From contig NW_006768776.1 of the NCBI RefSeq assembly GCF_000204055.1, forward strand, positions 270,105 to 334,104: a stretch of DNA of 64,000 bases, given 5' to 3'. How positions within the stretch are numbered: the stretch's first letter is position 1; the number at the start of each line of letters is the position of its first letter. Shown here piece by piece: positions 1 to 9,317 of this stretch. The notes beneath the pieces were generated by a model. That model saw only the letters and a list, made by a program, of their open reading frames with translations, was not told the DNA's origin and ran no database searches. This stretch comes from Melampsora larici-populina 98AG31 (taxonomy: Eukaryota > Basidiomycota > Pucciniomycetes > Pucciniales > Melampsoraceae). Both the position numbers and the translations under genes were made by a program.

Positions 1-393
1 TGAAAAAAAAACTAAAAAAAGGTTTCTGTAACAAAAAGAAAAAAAAAGAAAAATTGGCATAACTCGCCCCTAAAAATTTCCTGGTGTATGAAAGAGAAGA
101 AAAAAAAGAAATTGAGAAATAATTTTGAAAATAACTTGACGTGAATTTTGAGATCATGATCTTGAAGTAATATAAATTGTCTTGAAGTAATGTTTTTGAT
201 TCGTTATGAATGTCTTGCTGACCTTCTACCCTCCGTTCATCCTTGCCACATGTACCTCTAAAAATCTGAAACAAAGACAAAAGATTGTGCGGTGCTCACG
301 GGCGTGGCCAAGGAGTTGTTTTGAAAAAATTTTTGGGGGGGTAGTCTTCGGCGGTGCATACTAATTAAGGTGGGACTTACTTTGACACCTTGG

Positions 394-1089
394 TCATTCA
401 CTTGTCCCTTCTTGCTTTTCCATCCCTGCCTCGCCTTTGTATTTCTTCAGCTTTGAGATGTGGAAAATCGGATGTGAATTGTCGTTTTCATTCAGCTTCA
501 GTTTGAAATTTCTGCCGTCATTGAAACACTCTATGACTTGATAAGGCCCGTCGTATCTTGGTCTTAATTTTGCCGTCGGTTGCCCAGGTCCACCAACGAT
601 TTGTTGCCTATCTTTACTATCAACAAGCACCCAATCATCCACCGTTAACGTCTCCCCATCTCGTCTCCTACTGTTGTAATGAACTGCTTGTGAGATGCGG
701 TTTGTCCACAGTCGATCTCGTGATTCCGCCCAAACAGCTTGTCGTTTAGAGATCCACTTGTCAACGTCGGCACTTTCGGTTTCTAACGAAGAATCAATTG
801 GGAATAATCGTGGCTTCCTACCGTAGACGAATTCAAAAGGTGAAATGCCCGTCGCGACGTTGACTGCGGTGTTAATCGCAAATTCCACGGATGGTAAGGA
901 CTCCAACCACTTACCGTGCTTTGAGGAAACTAGTTGACGAAGAATTTGAACGATGGTCTTGTTTGATTTCTCACTTCGCCCGTCACTTTGGGGATGGTAA
1001 GCCGTTGTCAGATGCACGTCAACACGTAACAAACGATGAAGTTCTTTCCAGAAGCCTGAAGTCCACAGTTTGTCCCGATCTCCTATCAT
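394..1089 (-). pseudogene. Integrase C-terminal fragment of the deleted Ty3/gypsy element
   Basis: This 231-aa frame starts inside the integrase catalytic core. It keeps the second catalytic aspartate (IGDRDKLWTS) and the catalytic glutamate (PQSDGRSEKSNKT), the conserved AVNVATGISPFEFVYG segment, and the C-terminal tail ending HIFHISKLKKYKGE-type (read as HPIFHISKLKKY). The zinc-binding HHCC domain and the first aspartate are missing, so it cannot be an active integrase. It is about 80% similar by eye to the end of the polyprotein at 26171. It starts at an ATG created within the deletion junction and is probably untranslated or translated only by reinitiation after gag. Confidence 0.8.
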
Positions 1090-3002
1090 CGTGCGATATC
1101 TTCAGCAAATAAGTCTGGCCTTTCACCAACCCTGGCCACTAAAGGAGCTTGGTTCGATTGTCGGCCAGCTGGTTTGCTAGTCGGTGCTCCAGGTGTGGGT
1201 GTTGGTCGAGTGGTGATTGACGAACGATTGGTATTGTTGGTATTTGGTTCTTGTCGACGATTTGGCCGAGGACCCGGATTGAAGACCTCAAGACTTGGTA
1301 CTGCGACGTAAGGTCCTTTCACCGGTCCTTTACAATCAGACTTCCCACATGCTGTTCGGCAAATTCCGCACAATCCTAAATGTCTCATATACGAAAAATA
1401 TCGCCACGCCTGATCAGCTCGTTGCTCTGGCGTTCGCGGAGCTGAGTTTTGGGTAGTGGTTGTAACTCGTGGTACTGGCGCAGGATTGCCGGTGTATTGA
1501 TTCGCTGGTTGACGTTGTGATCCTCTAGGAACAAGGTTGCTTGCTACCACCAAGTCCCATACATTACTTGCTGCCGAGATAAAAGGTAATAACTTGAAAT
1601 CTTGCACTTGCAGTAATTGTCGATCTTTGATCCATTTTTGAAATATGTCTGGCATCCCCCAAACAATATATTCGGCCAAGTGTCTCGTATTAAGTGATGA
1701 TTTAATTTGAACCAAATTGTACAGGTCTCTAGCTCTTCCGACGTAAGTTTTAAAATCTTCATTTACACCCATTCGTAATTGTCTAATGCTTCTTTCTGTG
1801 TCTTCCAGCCAACCGGTCGGTAAAGTCTCGGAGGCCAGTTCGTGCATAAGTTCTTCCCAGGTAAGACCTTCCAATTCCGCTCGAGAGTTGATGTACCACG
1901 TCCCCGCTCTAGGTTCGATCATAACTGAACCGAGAATAATGAAGCGCTGACGATTATCCGATAAGTTCTTCAGGTCGAAGTATTGTTCGATCAGCCGTCG
2001 CCAATTGAACAAGGCAGCTGGGTTTTCTGATGGTCCTGTAAATTTTGGTACCTCGGACAGCCTCAAATCACTCGCGTTGACTTTAGTAGATCGGGGTTCA
2101 GTGTGAGTACGCTCGTCCAGTGCCACTTGTACCTTGGGTTGGGCGTCATTGGAGTAAACTTCGTGAAAAGTTTTCATCGGCATAGTTTGATCGTTTAGCG
2201 TCGGGTCGACAAGAGCGTTGAAAGAGACTCTTCGGGTTTTCTCGTGATCATCATTCATGGGTACTGGAAAGGATTGTCGAGTAGGGAACGGCGTTTGGAC
2301 TGGTGGTTTTGGCGAAAGTTGTTCGGCCATTACCGGTGACGACTCTACAAGTGCCTGAGCGATTCCCGTGTCAACAAGTCGTTGACCGCGGGGGCCTGCT
2401 GGTGTTGGTGTCGTTGCGTGCTTTCGGTACGAAGCGAAGGGATTGTTAGACCCCGCGCTACGAGCCGTGTTCGGCGAACGTTCCATCACGAGACGCGAGA
2501 TTGTGTGCTCCAGGGCTTCGATTCGATCACGGTCTGCAACAGCCAATTGAGCTTTTGCCTTCCATTCCGACTTTTCGTGCTCCAACTGATCAACCTTCGA
2601 CTGCAAGGTATTGATGATGTCATCTTGAGACATTGCTTCCGTGGCCTGAATCTCGCCAACGCGTCGCGAGGATTCGGCTGGAACTTGAGGCATAGGTGTA
2701 TATATGAAGCTTCCTGGTAACAAAGGAGTCGCTAGATGTGCTCGATTGAAAAAATCGCGGACTATCCGCGCGTCAGGGGTAAGCGTCGAGTCAGGTTGAT
2801 TCTCAGAAGTCAAGGTATGCGAAGATGAAGGGATAATTGTTCGAATGGTCTTCTCAGGCGTATCAATGTCTTCCCCTTCAATAGGCCAGTTGTATCTAGG
2901 TGGGTTGGGTGCAGGTGGCGATTCAGTAGGTTCAGAAGGTCGAGGTTTTCGTAGAAAGGCGTCAGGGTTTGTGCAAAAATTGCTGGGCAAATTGAAGGGC
3001 AT
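1086..3002 (-). CDS. Ty3/gypsy Gag polyprotein (638 aa)
   Basis: A retroelement capsid protein that would package element RNA in cytoplasmic particles. The N-terminal third is proline-rich and disordered, with a short coiled coil (about residues 125-155, VDQLEHEKSEWKAKAQLAV). The capsid core runs from about residue 310 to 490 and has the tryptophan-rich pattern GTWYINSRAELEGLTWEEL followed by a LPTGWLEDTERSIRQLRMG segment; the complete element has the matching LPHAWLTDTEEAFRRLEMK. Towards the C-terminus a cysteine cluster CGICRTACGKSDC takes the place of a zinc knuckle (C-x2-C-x3-C-x4-C, no histidine). The frame ends at EDIAR, where the complete element continues into protease. The stop overlaps the ATG of the downstream integrase fragment (ATGA) as a by-product of the deletion. 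Confidence 0.85.
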   Translation of the reverse strand: MPFNLPSNFCTNPDAFLRKPRPSEPTESPPAPNPPRYNWPIEGEDIDTPEKTIRTIIPSSSHTLTSENQPDSTLTPDARIVRDFFNRAHLATPLLPGSFIYTPMPQVPAESSRRVGEIQATEAMSQDDIINTLQSKVDQLEHEKSEWKAKAQLAVADRDRIEALEHTISRLVMERSPNTARSAGSNNPFASYRKHATTPTPAGPRGQRLVDTGIAQALVESSPVMAEQLSPKPPVQTPFPTRQSFPVPMNDDHEKTRRVSFNALVDPTLNDQTMPMKTFHEVYSNDAQPKVQVALDERTHTEPRSTKVNASDLRLSEVPKFTGPSENPAALFNWRRLIEQYFDLKNLSDNRQRFIILGSVMIEPRAGTWYINSRAELEGLTWEELMHELASETLPTGWLEDTERSIRQLRMGVNEDFKTYVGRARDLYNLVQIKSSLNTRHLAEYIVWGMPDIFQKWIKDRQLLQVQDFKLLPFISAASNVWDLVVASNLVPRGSQRQPANQYTGNPAPVPRVTTTTQNSAPRTPEQRADQAWRYFSYMRHLGLCGICRTACGKSDCKGPVKGPYVAVPSLEVFNPGPRPNRRQEPNTNNTNRSSITTRPTPTPGAPTSKPAGRQSNQAPLVARVGERPDLFAEDIAR

Positions 3003-3096
3003 AAGATAAAGAGTCGAAAATTGTTCAAGTTGTCAGGGTGTCACGGGCAATCAGTTGTCAAAGAAGAATAAGGTTGTGAGGACTAGATTAAAAAAG

Positions 3097-3413
3097 TGTA
3101 AGGTTCGTAGGAAAGAACCTTCACTAAACTCTCAGGATCTCTCACGGTGGTTCAGTAACCACTGGAAGCGTAATCTAGAACTCTTGTGTGCGTTACAATT
3201 TGTCTAGCTAGCTCCAGTCGGGGTTCGTGAAGAGAACAGAATCAAAATCAGAACAATATAAGATGAAATGTAATAGAATAAAGATGACTCTTACCTAGCT
3301 CCAGTCGGGGTTCGTGAAGAGAAGAGAACCCAACGTGGAGCCAGGGTTAGTGAGAGTAAATAGATTGAACCCGTCTAAACCCATGCTGTATATGTCCTTA
3401 ACACATCCTTACA
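3097..3413 (-). repeat. 5' LTR of the deleted Ty3/gypsy element
   Basis: The LTR is bounded by the inverted heptamers TGTAAGG (plus-strand start) and CCTTACA (end), the same termini as the LTRs of the complete element at 25402 and 31590. It lies about 95 bp upstream of the gag start, as expected for a 5' LTR on the minus strand. A 29-bp unit is repeated exactly inside it, at 3208-3236 and 3295-3323. The partner LTR lies outside the window, so age and target duplication cannot be read; the right-hand flanking pentamer is GCAAG (3414-3418). Confidence 0.75.
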
Positions 3414-3619
3414 GCAAGAATCGGTCAAATATCTCATAGGAGTCGCAATTGCTCGGAATGAAAGTTTCTGAGTCATGGCCATCAAAATCTCCAAACTTTT
3501 AATAATCTATTGAGCTCCAAACGAAATAGCGTTTGCTTCACTTATATCGCCTCTTTTGGTCATTGTTACGTACCTGTTGTTAATCACAAAGATTTCACTT
3601 GCGCATTTTCCATAAACCC

Positions 3620-5073
3620 ATGTCAACCTCGACCATCCTTGGAATCACCGTCGCAGAGGTAAGAATCACTGTACTCCTTTGAATCATTATCGGTTTCTGT
3701 CTTTCCACACTTTTCAAATGAGGGTGAAGTCTTTCAAGCAGCTAACGTGTCTTCCGAATTCTTTTTTCCCGCCGTGGAATATGATATCGCTATAGCCCGT
3801 GTTTCTATTCATCAGTGGATACATCTTTGCCAAGTTTGCGCACTTTCTCCACGATGTACCAAATAAACAATCATCTTCTATCTTTGCTTGTCTCTTGGTC
3901 ATCTTACACGCTGCTCAGGTTTTTGCCGAATTTGGGGTCAATTATTCCTTATGCAAATGCTTATCTGATTCATTTCAACACCCAGACTGATGTACGTGGA
4001 TGAATCTAGGCGGCTTGGTGTGCTACGTCAGGTGTGATGGGTACAAAGTTGAACCTCGGGCTGAATATCACACAAGTCTTCTCTGTGATTGTAAGCGTAA
4101 TTTTAGTCCAGTAAGTATGATATCTTATAGTCTCATTGAGGTATGAACCCGAACTGACTTTCTCTTTACCACAAATCATTATTGAATCAGGATCCATTAC
4201 TCTACCTTAGTCTACTTCATGATCAAAAGGCGTACATGTTGGCTTGTAGTAGCTTCATTTCTTACAATCTTCATGACAAGCATTTTTATCGGTATAATCA
4301 TCTTTGTGATCACCACTAAAGGACGTTTTGATATAGCAACTGCAATTGATTCTAAAAACCCAGTAATTCGGAACTTGTCTCGTTTTTTCGTTCTTTCTTA
4401 CTGCGGTGGTAATATGCTTTTTGATGGGTCTATTTGTTTCATGATTTCGTTTCATTTGATTCGATCTGGATGTCTTGACTTGGGTAAAAGGATGAGAACC
4501 GTGGTACGGAATTTACTTCTTCTTACTTTCAGGTACATCTCTTAGATTCATCTCTCTATCAAATCGAAGATTGACTCTTTGATCGGGTTTTTGTCAGGAC
4601 TTTCTTGCTCACAACCTTATTGGTGGTTGGTTTGGCAGTGGTGACTTTAAGTGAGTCTAGATTCAAGTGACCAATTACATCATATTTTACAAACCTACTG
4701 ATAATGATATGTACTGGTGTATCTCTTCCTCCATGGCAAAATAGCTACAATACTTCCTCAGCATCCTAACCCACAATTAGTAAAAAGAATCCCGTTAATC
4801 TGGAGAAGCTCAACCAGTATCATAAGTCGAGTTTATGTTCTCTCATTTTGTGAATATTTTATATCTGTTATCAGTTAAAAGGTTCATCGGTATATGATAA
4901 ACTCAAAATAAACGTTTTTCGAATTGCAAAGTCTCTAGTTTTGTAGGGAAATCAAATCGAGATATAATAACTTATCCATCACCACAGTTCTTGAATTCTT
5001 TCAAGATTGAAATTTCTCAACTCACTCAAAGTGATGGTGAAACAACTACGAATGTAAGCTTGAAGTTCAAGTG
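3620..5073 (+). CDS. Multi-pass membrane protein, resembles fungal DUF6534 family
   Basis: A multi-exon gene read by hand; exon borders are approximate in the first half. Exon 1 (3620-3658) encodes MSTSTILGITVAE and ends at GTAAGA. An exon from about 3797 gives a membrane segment (GYIFAKFAHFL). The region 4219-4535 gives two more (TCWLVVASFLTIFMTSIFIG and an amphipathic FVLSYCGGNMLFDGSICFMI). The next exon (about 4597-4650) gives TFLLTTLLVVGLAVVTL. Later exons give SRVYVLSF and a hydrophilic tail ending NVSLKFK before TGA at 5071-5073. The pattern of an LCYYL-like helix, a TGLLTS-like helix and then an SRVYVNS-like motif is typical of DUF6534 seven-helix proteins of basidiomycetes, whose function is unknown. 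It is tail-to-tail with gene A. A different membrane family is possible. Confidence 0.45.
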
Positions 5074-5276
5074 ACTATAACTTTTATTTGTACTATTCGA
5101 ACTTACTGCACATTCCTCTTTATTGGATATGATTTACTAGCATTACCCTCAGGGACCTAGGCTTGATATTTAACTTCCTCTGAATGATATAGAAGAGAAA
5201 CAAGTTTTATGAGAGTATCCTAAATTTGTACGGTTATGAATATGATTCTACTATACAAATCAAATCTCTCAAAAGG

Positions 5277-8139
5277 TCAAACTCTTTGAGGTTCCATCCA
5301 TACCAATTTACCCTGACCATCATCATCACAATTTAACTGAACATGAACTTTATCATAATCTTTCTCTGTACAACTTTGTCCTGCTTGACTAACGGACATT
5401 TGAGAAAACTTTTCAGAAAGATTACCAGCACAAGCAGCACGAATGAGCTGTGTCATATCATCTGGATTAAATTGAATAGGTTCATTTAAATGACGAGGTA
5501 ATGATTTAAACCTTTTATAAGATCCAACTAAGACAGCACAGATCGAAAGAAATGGAACCAGAATGATAGGAACCATTGAAAGAAAGGTAGGTCCGAAGAT
5601 ACGGCTTTTTGCATCCCATCCCATTGTTGAGATTATACAAGTACCATTAAAGGCTTTTAAGATGTCGTTTGGTAAGTCGGGTTGATCTGGTTTATTATTG
5701 ACTGTAGAAAAGTGGGCTCGAAAGAACTTTTGAGGTACATTGGCAATCAATATGTTGTTCTTGGACTTGAGAGCCTTTATGAACACGTCCCGCCAGGCCA
5801 TATTGGATGGAATATGACTTACAGTTGTCCCAAATTCTATCACGCCGTTGAAGTAATGGTCCTGATCGAGGTGAGGGAAAGAAATCAGCAGTCCCGAAGA
5901 AGAAACCCATCCAACAGATCTTATCAACATCGAGCATTGTTTTTTTGACAAGAAACATACAAGAATTGTGTCCAATTTGTCTTCCTCGAGCCAATCAGCA
6001 GCATTGTCATACACTGAATTGATATCATCGCCAAAGGTATTTCCCCACATAGTTTGAGAGCTAGAAACCATTACCTTTGTCAACATGGCAAGGTACTTTG
6101 AGAGAAACCGAGTATCGTCTGACATCATATGGGTTGGTATAAAACTAGTTTGGTTAATTGTAACACTTGGGTAATTGTACAAAACTTGATAAGTGCCAAT
6201 CGTTGGTCGTATTTCACACACAGTTGGCCTCAAGAACTCGTATTGTGATCCGTTTCCAGCCAGAATGAGAACTAAAGAACATGCTTCAGGGTCCGCAGAA
6301 CAAGTTGGTTTGAATTGAATGCTGCGCACCATGATTTCCAGTTGATTTAGCACCTGTCGAATCTTGATCGAAGCAAACACGAGCAACAGCTTGGCCCATA
6401 ATCGCTACTGTCTTGTTTCTCAGTCCTGGGATGTACCGGGAGGTAGTGGTGGGCACATCTGAAATAAGGAGACATTTAGTGGGGTGATGAAAATTCCACT
6501 AGAGGGCGGCCGCTCACCAATTTGTGTTCCATTTGGGCAAGCTCCGCTCCAAACCCAATCAGAGAAACTTTCATTACGAGGCGAAGGTGAGTTCCAATGT
6601 TTGACCAGCTTTAGTTGAATTCTAGCACGAGAGCTTGCTAAACCAGATGAACCTATAGCTTTACATGAGACCCCTCCACGTAATCCCATTTGATAAGCTG
6701 TATAGTTTATTGAAGAGCTAAAGAGAGTGTCATTTGCTATTCCATCGACATGATAAAGCTTTTTGTTTTGACCTCCAATGTCATCTCCGACCAAGTGTCC
6801 TTTATTACGTGGATCGTGATTTACTTCGCTCATTGGACCCACGGCCAAGATTCCCCCTATCAAACCGCATAAAATTTCTCAAACTTGTAAAAAAAAAAAA
6901 TGAAAAGATTCTCACCAGTAGGGACCGTATATGCCGCTCCGTTGAACACGAACACGCCGGGATGTCCGATGATAGACCCAGCCGCTGACATACCACTAGA
7001 GATTGTACTAGATATTGTTATATATCCAAATAGGTTCCTCATGAGTCTGACGTTAGACTGGGTGGGTTCTAAGTTTCGCGATAGTGGAATCAGAATGAGA
7101 TATTGAAAACATTCAATAAGAAAAACTTACCTTCTTCATCCCCGCGTATCTCATCGTGTAACATTTTTCCAAACTCTGCTGCACTTAAATCAATTTGCTG
7201 GCCTGACATACGCTGGCTTATCATGATGGGTGATGGTGTCAGAAGAGTGACAAAGCTATCATGGTGAGAAAAAAGAATAATTCATCAGCTCTAGTGGTAT
7301 GAGTTGGTTGACAAGTATTCCTAATCACCTGGCTGTCATCGATTTTAGTACGATCATACTAGCTACGGTCATAATCAAGATTGTTAAATGAGATTTCCGA
7401 AAAACAAATGACGCTCTTGAAACATCAATGACGGCTGAAAGTTCAAAGAGTGAAGTAGGACTCCGAGTCAAAGTAGCGGTCATATAAAAAAGTACTGCCT
7501 TGGAAAACCCACTACAGAGGCTGCCACGTTACTTTCTTCATATTTGATATCTTCACACAAACAAATATCAACTTACAATGGACATAATACCGAAAGAAAT
7601 GTTGAAATCGCCGGGACGCAAAAAGCCTTCATCTTTGGAGAATCCTTTGCCCATTGGGCTACGCTTGGTGGTAATGGTACTTGACACAGATTTGTGACAA
7701 TAATGAAACCAGTAACAAATATCATAACACATAATTCTCCCAATACGATCGACCATGCGTACGGCGAGAGAAGTTTTGAGTGGATATATCTTGGATCGGG
7801 TTCTGGGCTGTGCAAAAGGAGGAAAGAAAATATGTTAGTTTGATTTCAGTCTTGAGGATCTGATGTGCGATTCATCAAATTGGTAAAAGGCTTTTGGAAT
7901 GAGTGCAATAATTCAAGTTACCTTGCATCTGATTCTGATTTGTCATTGTCATCTGTGTTTAACGGTGAAAAGATTCTTGGGTTGTGGCCGACGTCTGCTT
8001 CCATGGAATTTGGGAGATGAATATTCCGCGCGTCTTTACTCTTCCAAGGCTGTAACTCTATGGCGGTGAAAATATCTTCCATAGCTGTGGTGCGGGCAAT
8101 AGATGAAAATGAGTCTTCATCAACGCTTTCAGAATCCAT
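5277..8139 (-). CDS. Gene A: 793-aa membrane protein, intact copy of a duplicated family
   Basis: I do not recognise the family. Eight exons (8139-7922, 7807-7577, 7520-7329, 7255-7131, 7068-6916, 6856-6518, 6458-6330, 6271-5277) sum to 2382 nt, exactly 794 codons with one open frame. Every junction is GT...AG. The protein has a short hydrophilic N-terminus, a membrane helix near residues 90-115 (SIVLGELCVMIFVTGFIIVT), another hydrophobic region around 200 (IMTVASMIVLKSM), a large probably extracellular domain with NDT and NQT glycosylation sequons, a helix near residue 680 (LSMVPIILVPFLSICAVLV) and a cytoplasmic tail. Paralogue B at 24731-34144 has an ATG 15 codons or so further upstream; in A the equivalent codon is ACG, so translation should begin at MDSES (8139). 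Function unknown. Confidence 0.7.
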
Positions 8140-8669
8140 AATGGCCTTCAATGATGGATGTTTGATTTGATGCGGCGTATTTGTGATCTGGGGATATGCA
8201 ACTCTTCAACAGTGAGGAGGTATGCCCTCTTGAGCTGTCATTGGTTGAAGCTTCGGCCGGACTCAGATATCTCACCTTGATTGAATTTGACTCTATTTGA
8301 CTTGTTAAGATGCACAGCAACTTCAGGCAACTTCATCGCGCTCAGCAAGTTCAGCATGCATGTTCGGAAACCCTCAACCATAGGAGGCTGTTGAGTTTTG
8401 CGCACGGTCCTGCACCATCACGGTACACATTTCAAGTCTCTATCATCATGGTGAAATCTTTTACCGACACCTTGTAGCATGAAGGTTCACCAATGTCATA
8501 TGTGATGATCACCCTCCATCAAGACCCATCTGATCCATTCACTCAGAGAGTCAATTGAGAACCACGAGTACTCTTTCAAAATTGAAGGAAATATTCCAAC
8601 GTAGTCAGTGAGTGGTACGCCGATAAACTAGTGAGCCCTTTCAAAATTTCAGCTGTAGCAAGAACAACT
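8140..8669. promoter_or_regulatory. Upstream region of gene A, formerly a divergent promoter
   Basis: This stretch aligns by eye with 34145-34640, which lies between gene B (minus) and the first SigF-like gene (plus). In that copy it must serve as a divergent promoter region. Here the homology runs through the plus-strand start codon context ATGGAAG at 8670-8676 and then stops at a repeat array, so only the gene A side can still be used. No specific binding site is identified. Confidence 0.35.
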
Positions 8670-8676
8670 ATGGAAG

Positions 8677-9143
8677 GGGGTGGGAGATTTTTCCACCCTT
8701 TTCTTTCTACCCGTCTTGTGGTGTAAAAACCCGAGGGGTGGAAAATTGCATACCCTGGGGGGTCATATGCAATTTTCCACCTTTTTTCCATTTTTTCTTG
8801 CGAGTGGAAAACAAGAGGTGGAAAAACTAGGGTGGAAAATTGGATCTCGAAGCCAGCGATATCAAATTTTCCACCCAGATTCTTTCCACCATATAGTGAG
8901 TGTCAAAATATTTGTGCGTAAAATTCCATATGAGCCACCTCAGATTGAATTTTACACCCATTTGTTTCCACCAATTTCAAAAATTACACCTTTGCTTTAC
9001 ACCCAAAGTGAAAAGCTGAGTGTACAATTGAACTTTCATGGTTGAAAATCCATTTCAAAGGTCGGGTTGCTTTCAACTTGTCCTTTGATGCTTTTTCAAA
9101 AGCACAAGGTGCTTTTCCTTGAAGCACTATATAATGGGTTACG
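8677..9143. repeat. Array of TTTTCCACCC / TTTTACACCC-type short inverted motifs
   Basis: A 467-bp stretch dominated by short words such as TTTTCCACCC and its complement GGGTGGAAAA in both orientations, grading into TTTACACCC words near 8950-9005. It follows directly after the homology break at 8676 and directly precedes the inverted-repeat arm of the Mutator-like element. It may be a solo relative of that arm or a separate MITE. No protein-coding signal is seen. Confidence 0.5.
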
Positions 9144-9309
9144 AGATTTTTACACTCAACCCTTTTACACTCAATAATGAGTGTAAAGAGACATGAGTGT
9201 AAAAGTGTAGATTACATGGGTGTAAATGCATTTTTACACTCAATCGGGCCAAATTCCTGGAGTGCAAAGATTTTGTATGTAAATGGTTGTGTGTAAAAGT
9301 GTAGGGTGG
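9144..9309 (+). repeat. Left inverted-repeat arm of the MULE-type element, outer part
   Basis: This matches the reverse complement of 21850-22009 almost base for base over long runs, for example the shared words CCAAATTCCTGGAGT and TTTTGTATGTAAATGG. It consists largely of TTTTACACTCA and TGAGTGTAAAA words that can pair with each other. The hAT element at 9318 interrupts it, and the inner part of the arm continues at 12104. Confidence 0.75.
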
Positions 9310-9317
9310 CTCCATCT
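9310..9317. repeat. 8-bp target site duplication of the hAT element, left copy
   Basis: CTCCATCT here is identical to 12096-12103, directly on the other side of the hAT element. Eight base pairs is the diagnostic length for hAT insertions. Confidence 0.95.

Larger units (their letters stand above)
1..3413 (-). mobile_element. Ty3/gypsy LTR retrotransposon, internally deleted, left end outside window
   Basis: Read on the minus strand, the element has its 5' LTR at 3097-3413, then gag, then the C-terminal half of integrase, then a 3' untranslated stretch that runs off the left window edge. The 3' LTR is not in the window. Protease, reverse transcriptase, RNase H and the integrase N-terminus are absent. 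The reading jumps from the end of gag directly to the integrase catalytic core near 1086-1089. Compared with the complete element at 25402-31938, about 2.6 kb of pol is missing. The gag is clearly divergent from that of the complete element, so this is a different family rather than a deleted copy of it. It should be non-autonomous. Confidence 0.85.

Noticed and set aside
558..1112. Plus-strand frames opposite the integrase fragment
   Set aside because: Antisense to conserved integrase residues; no independent coding signal.
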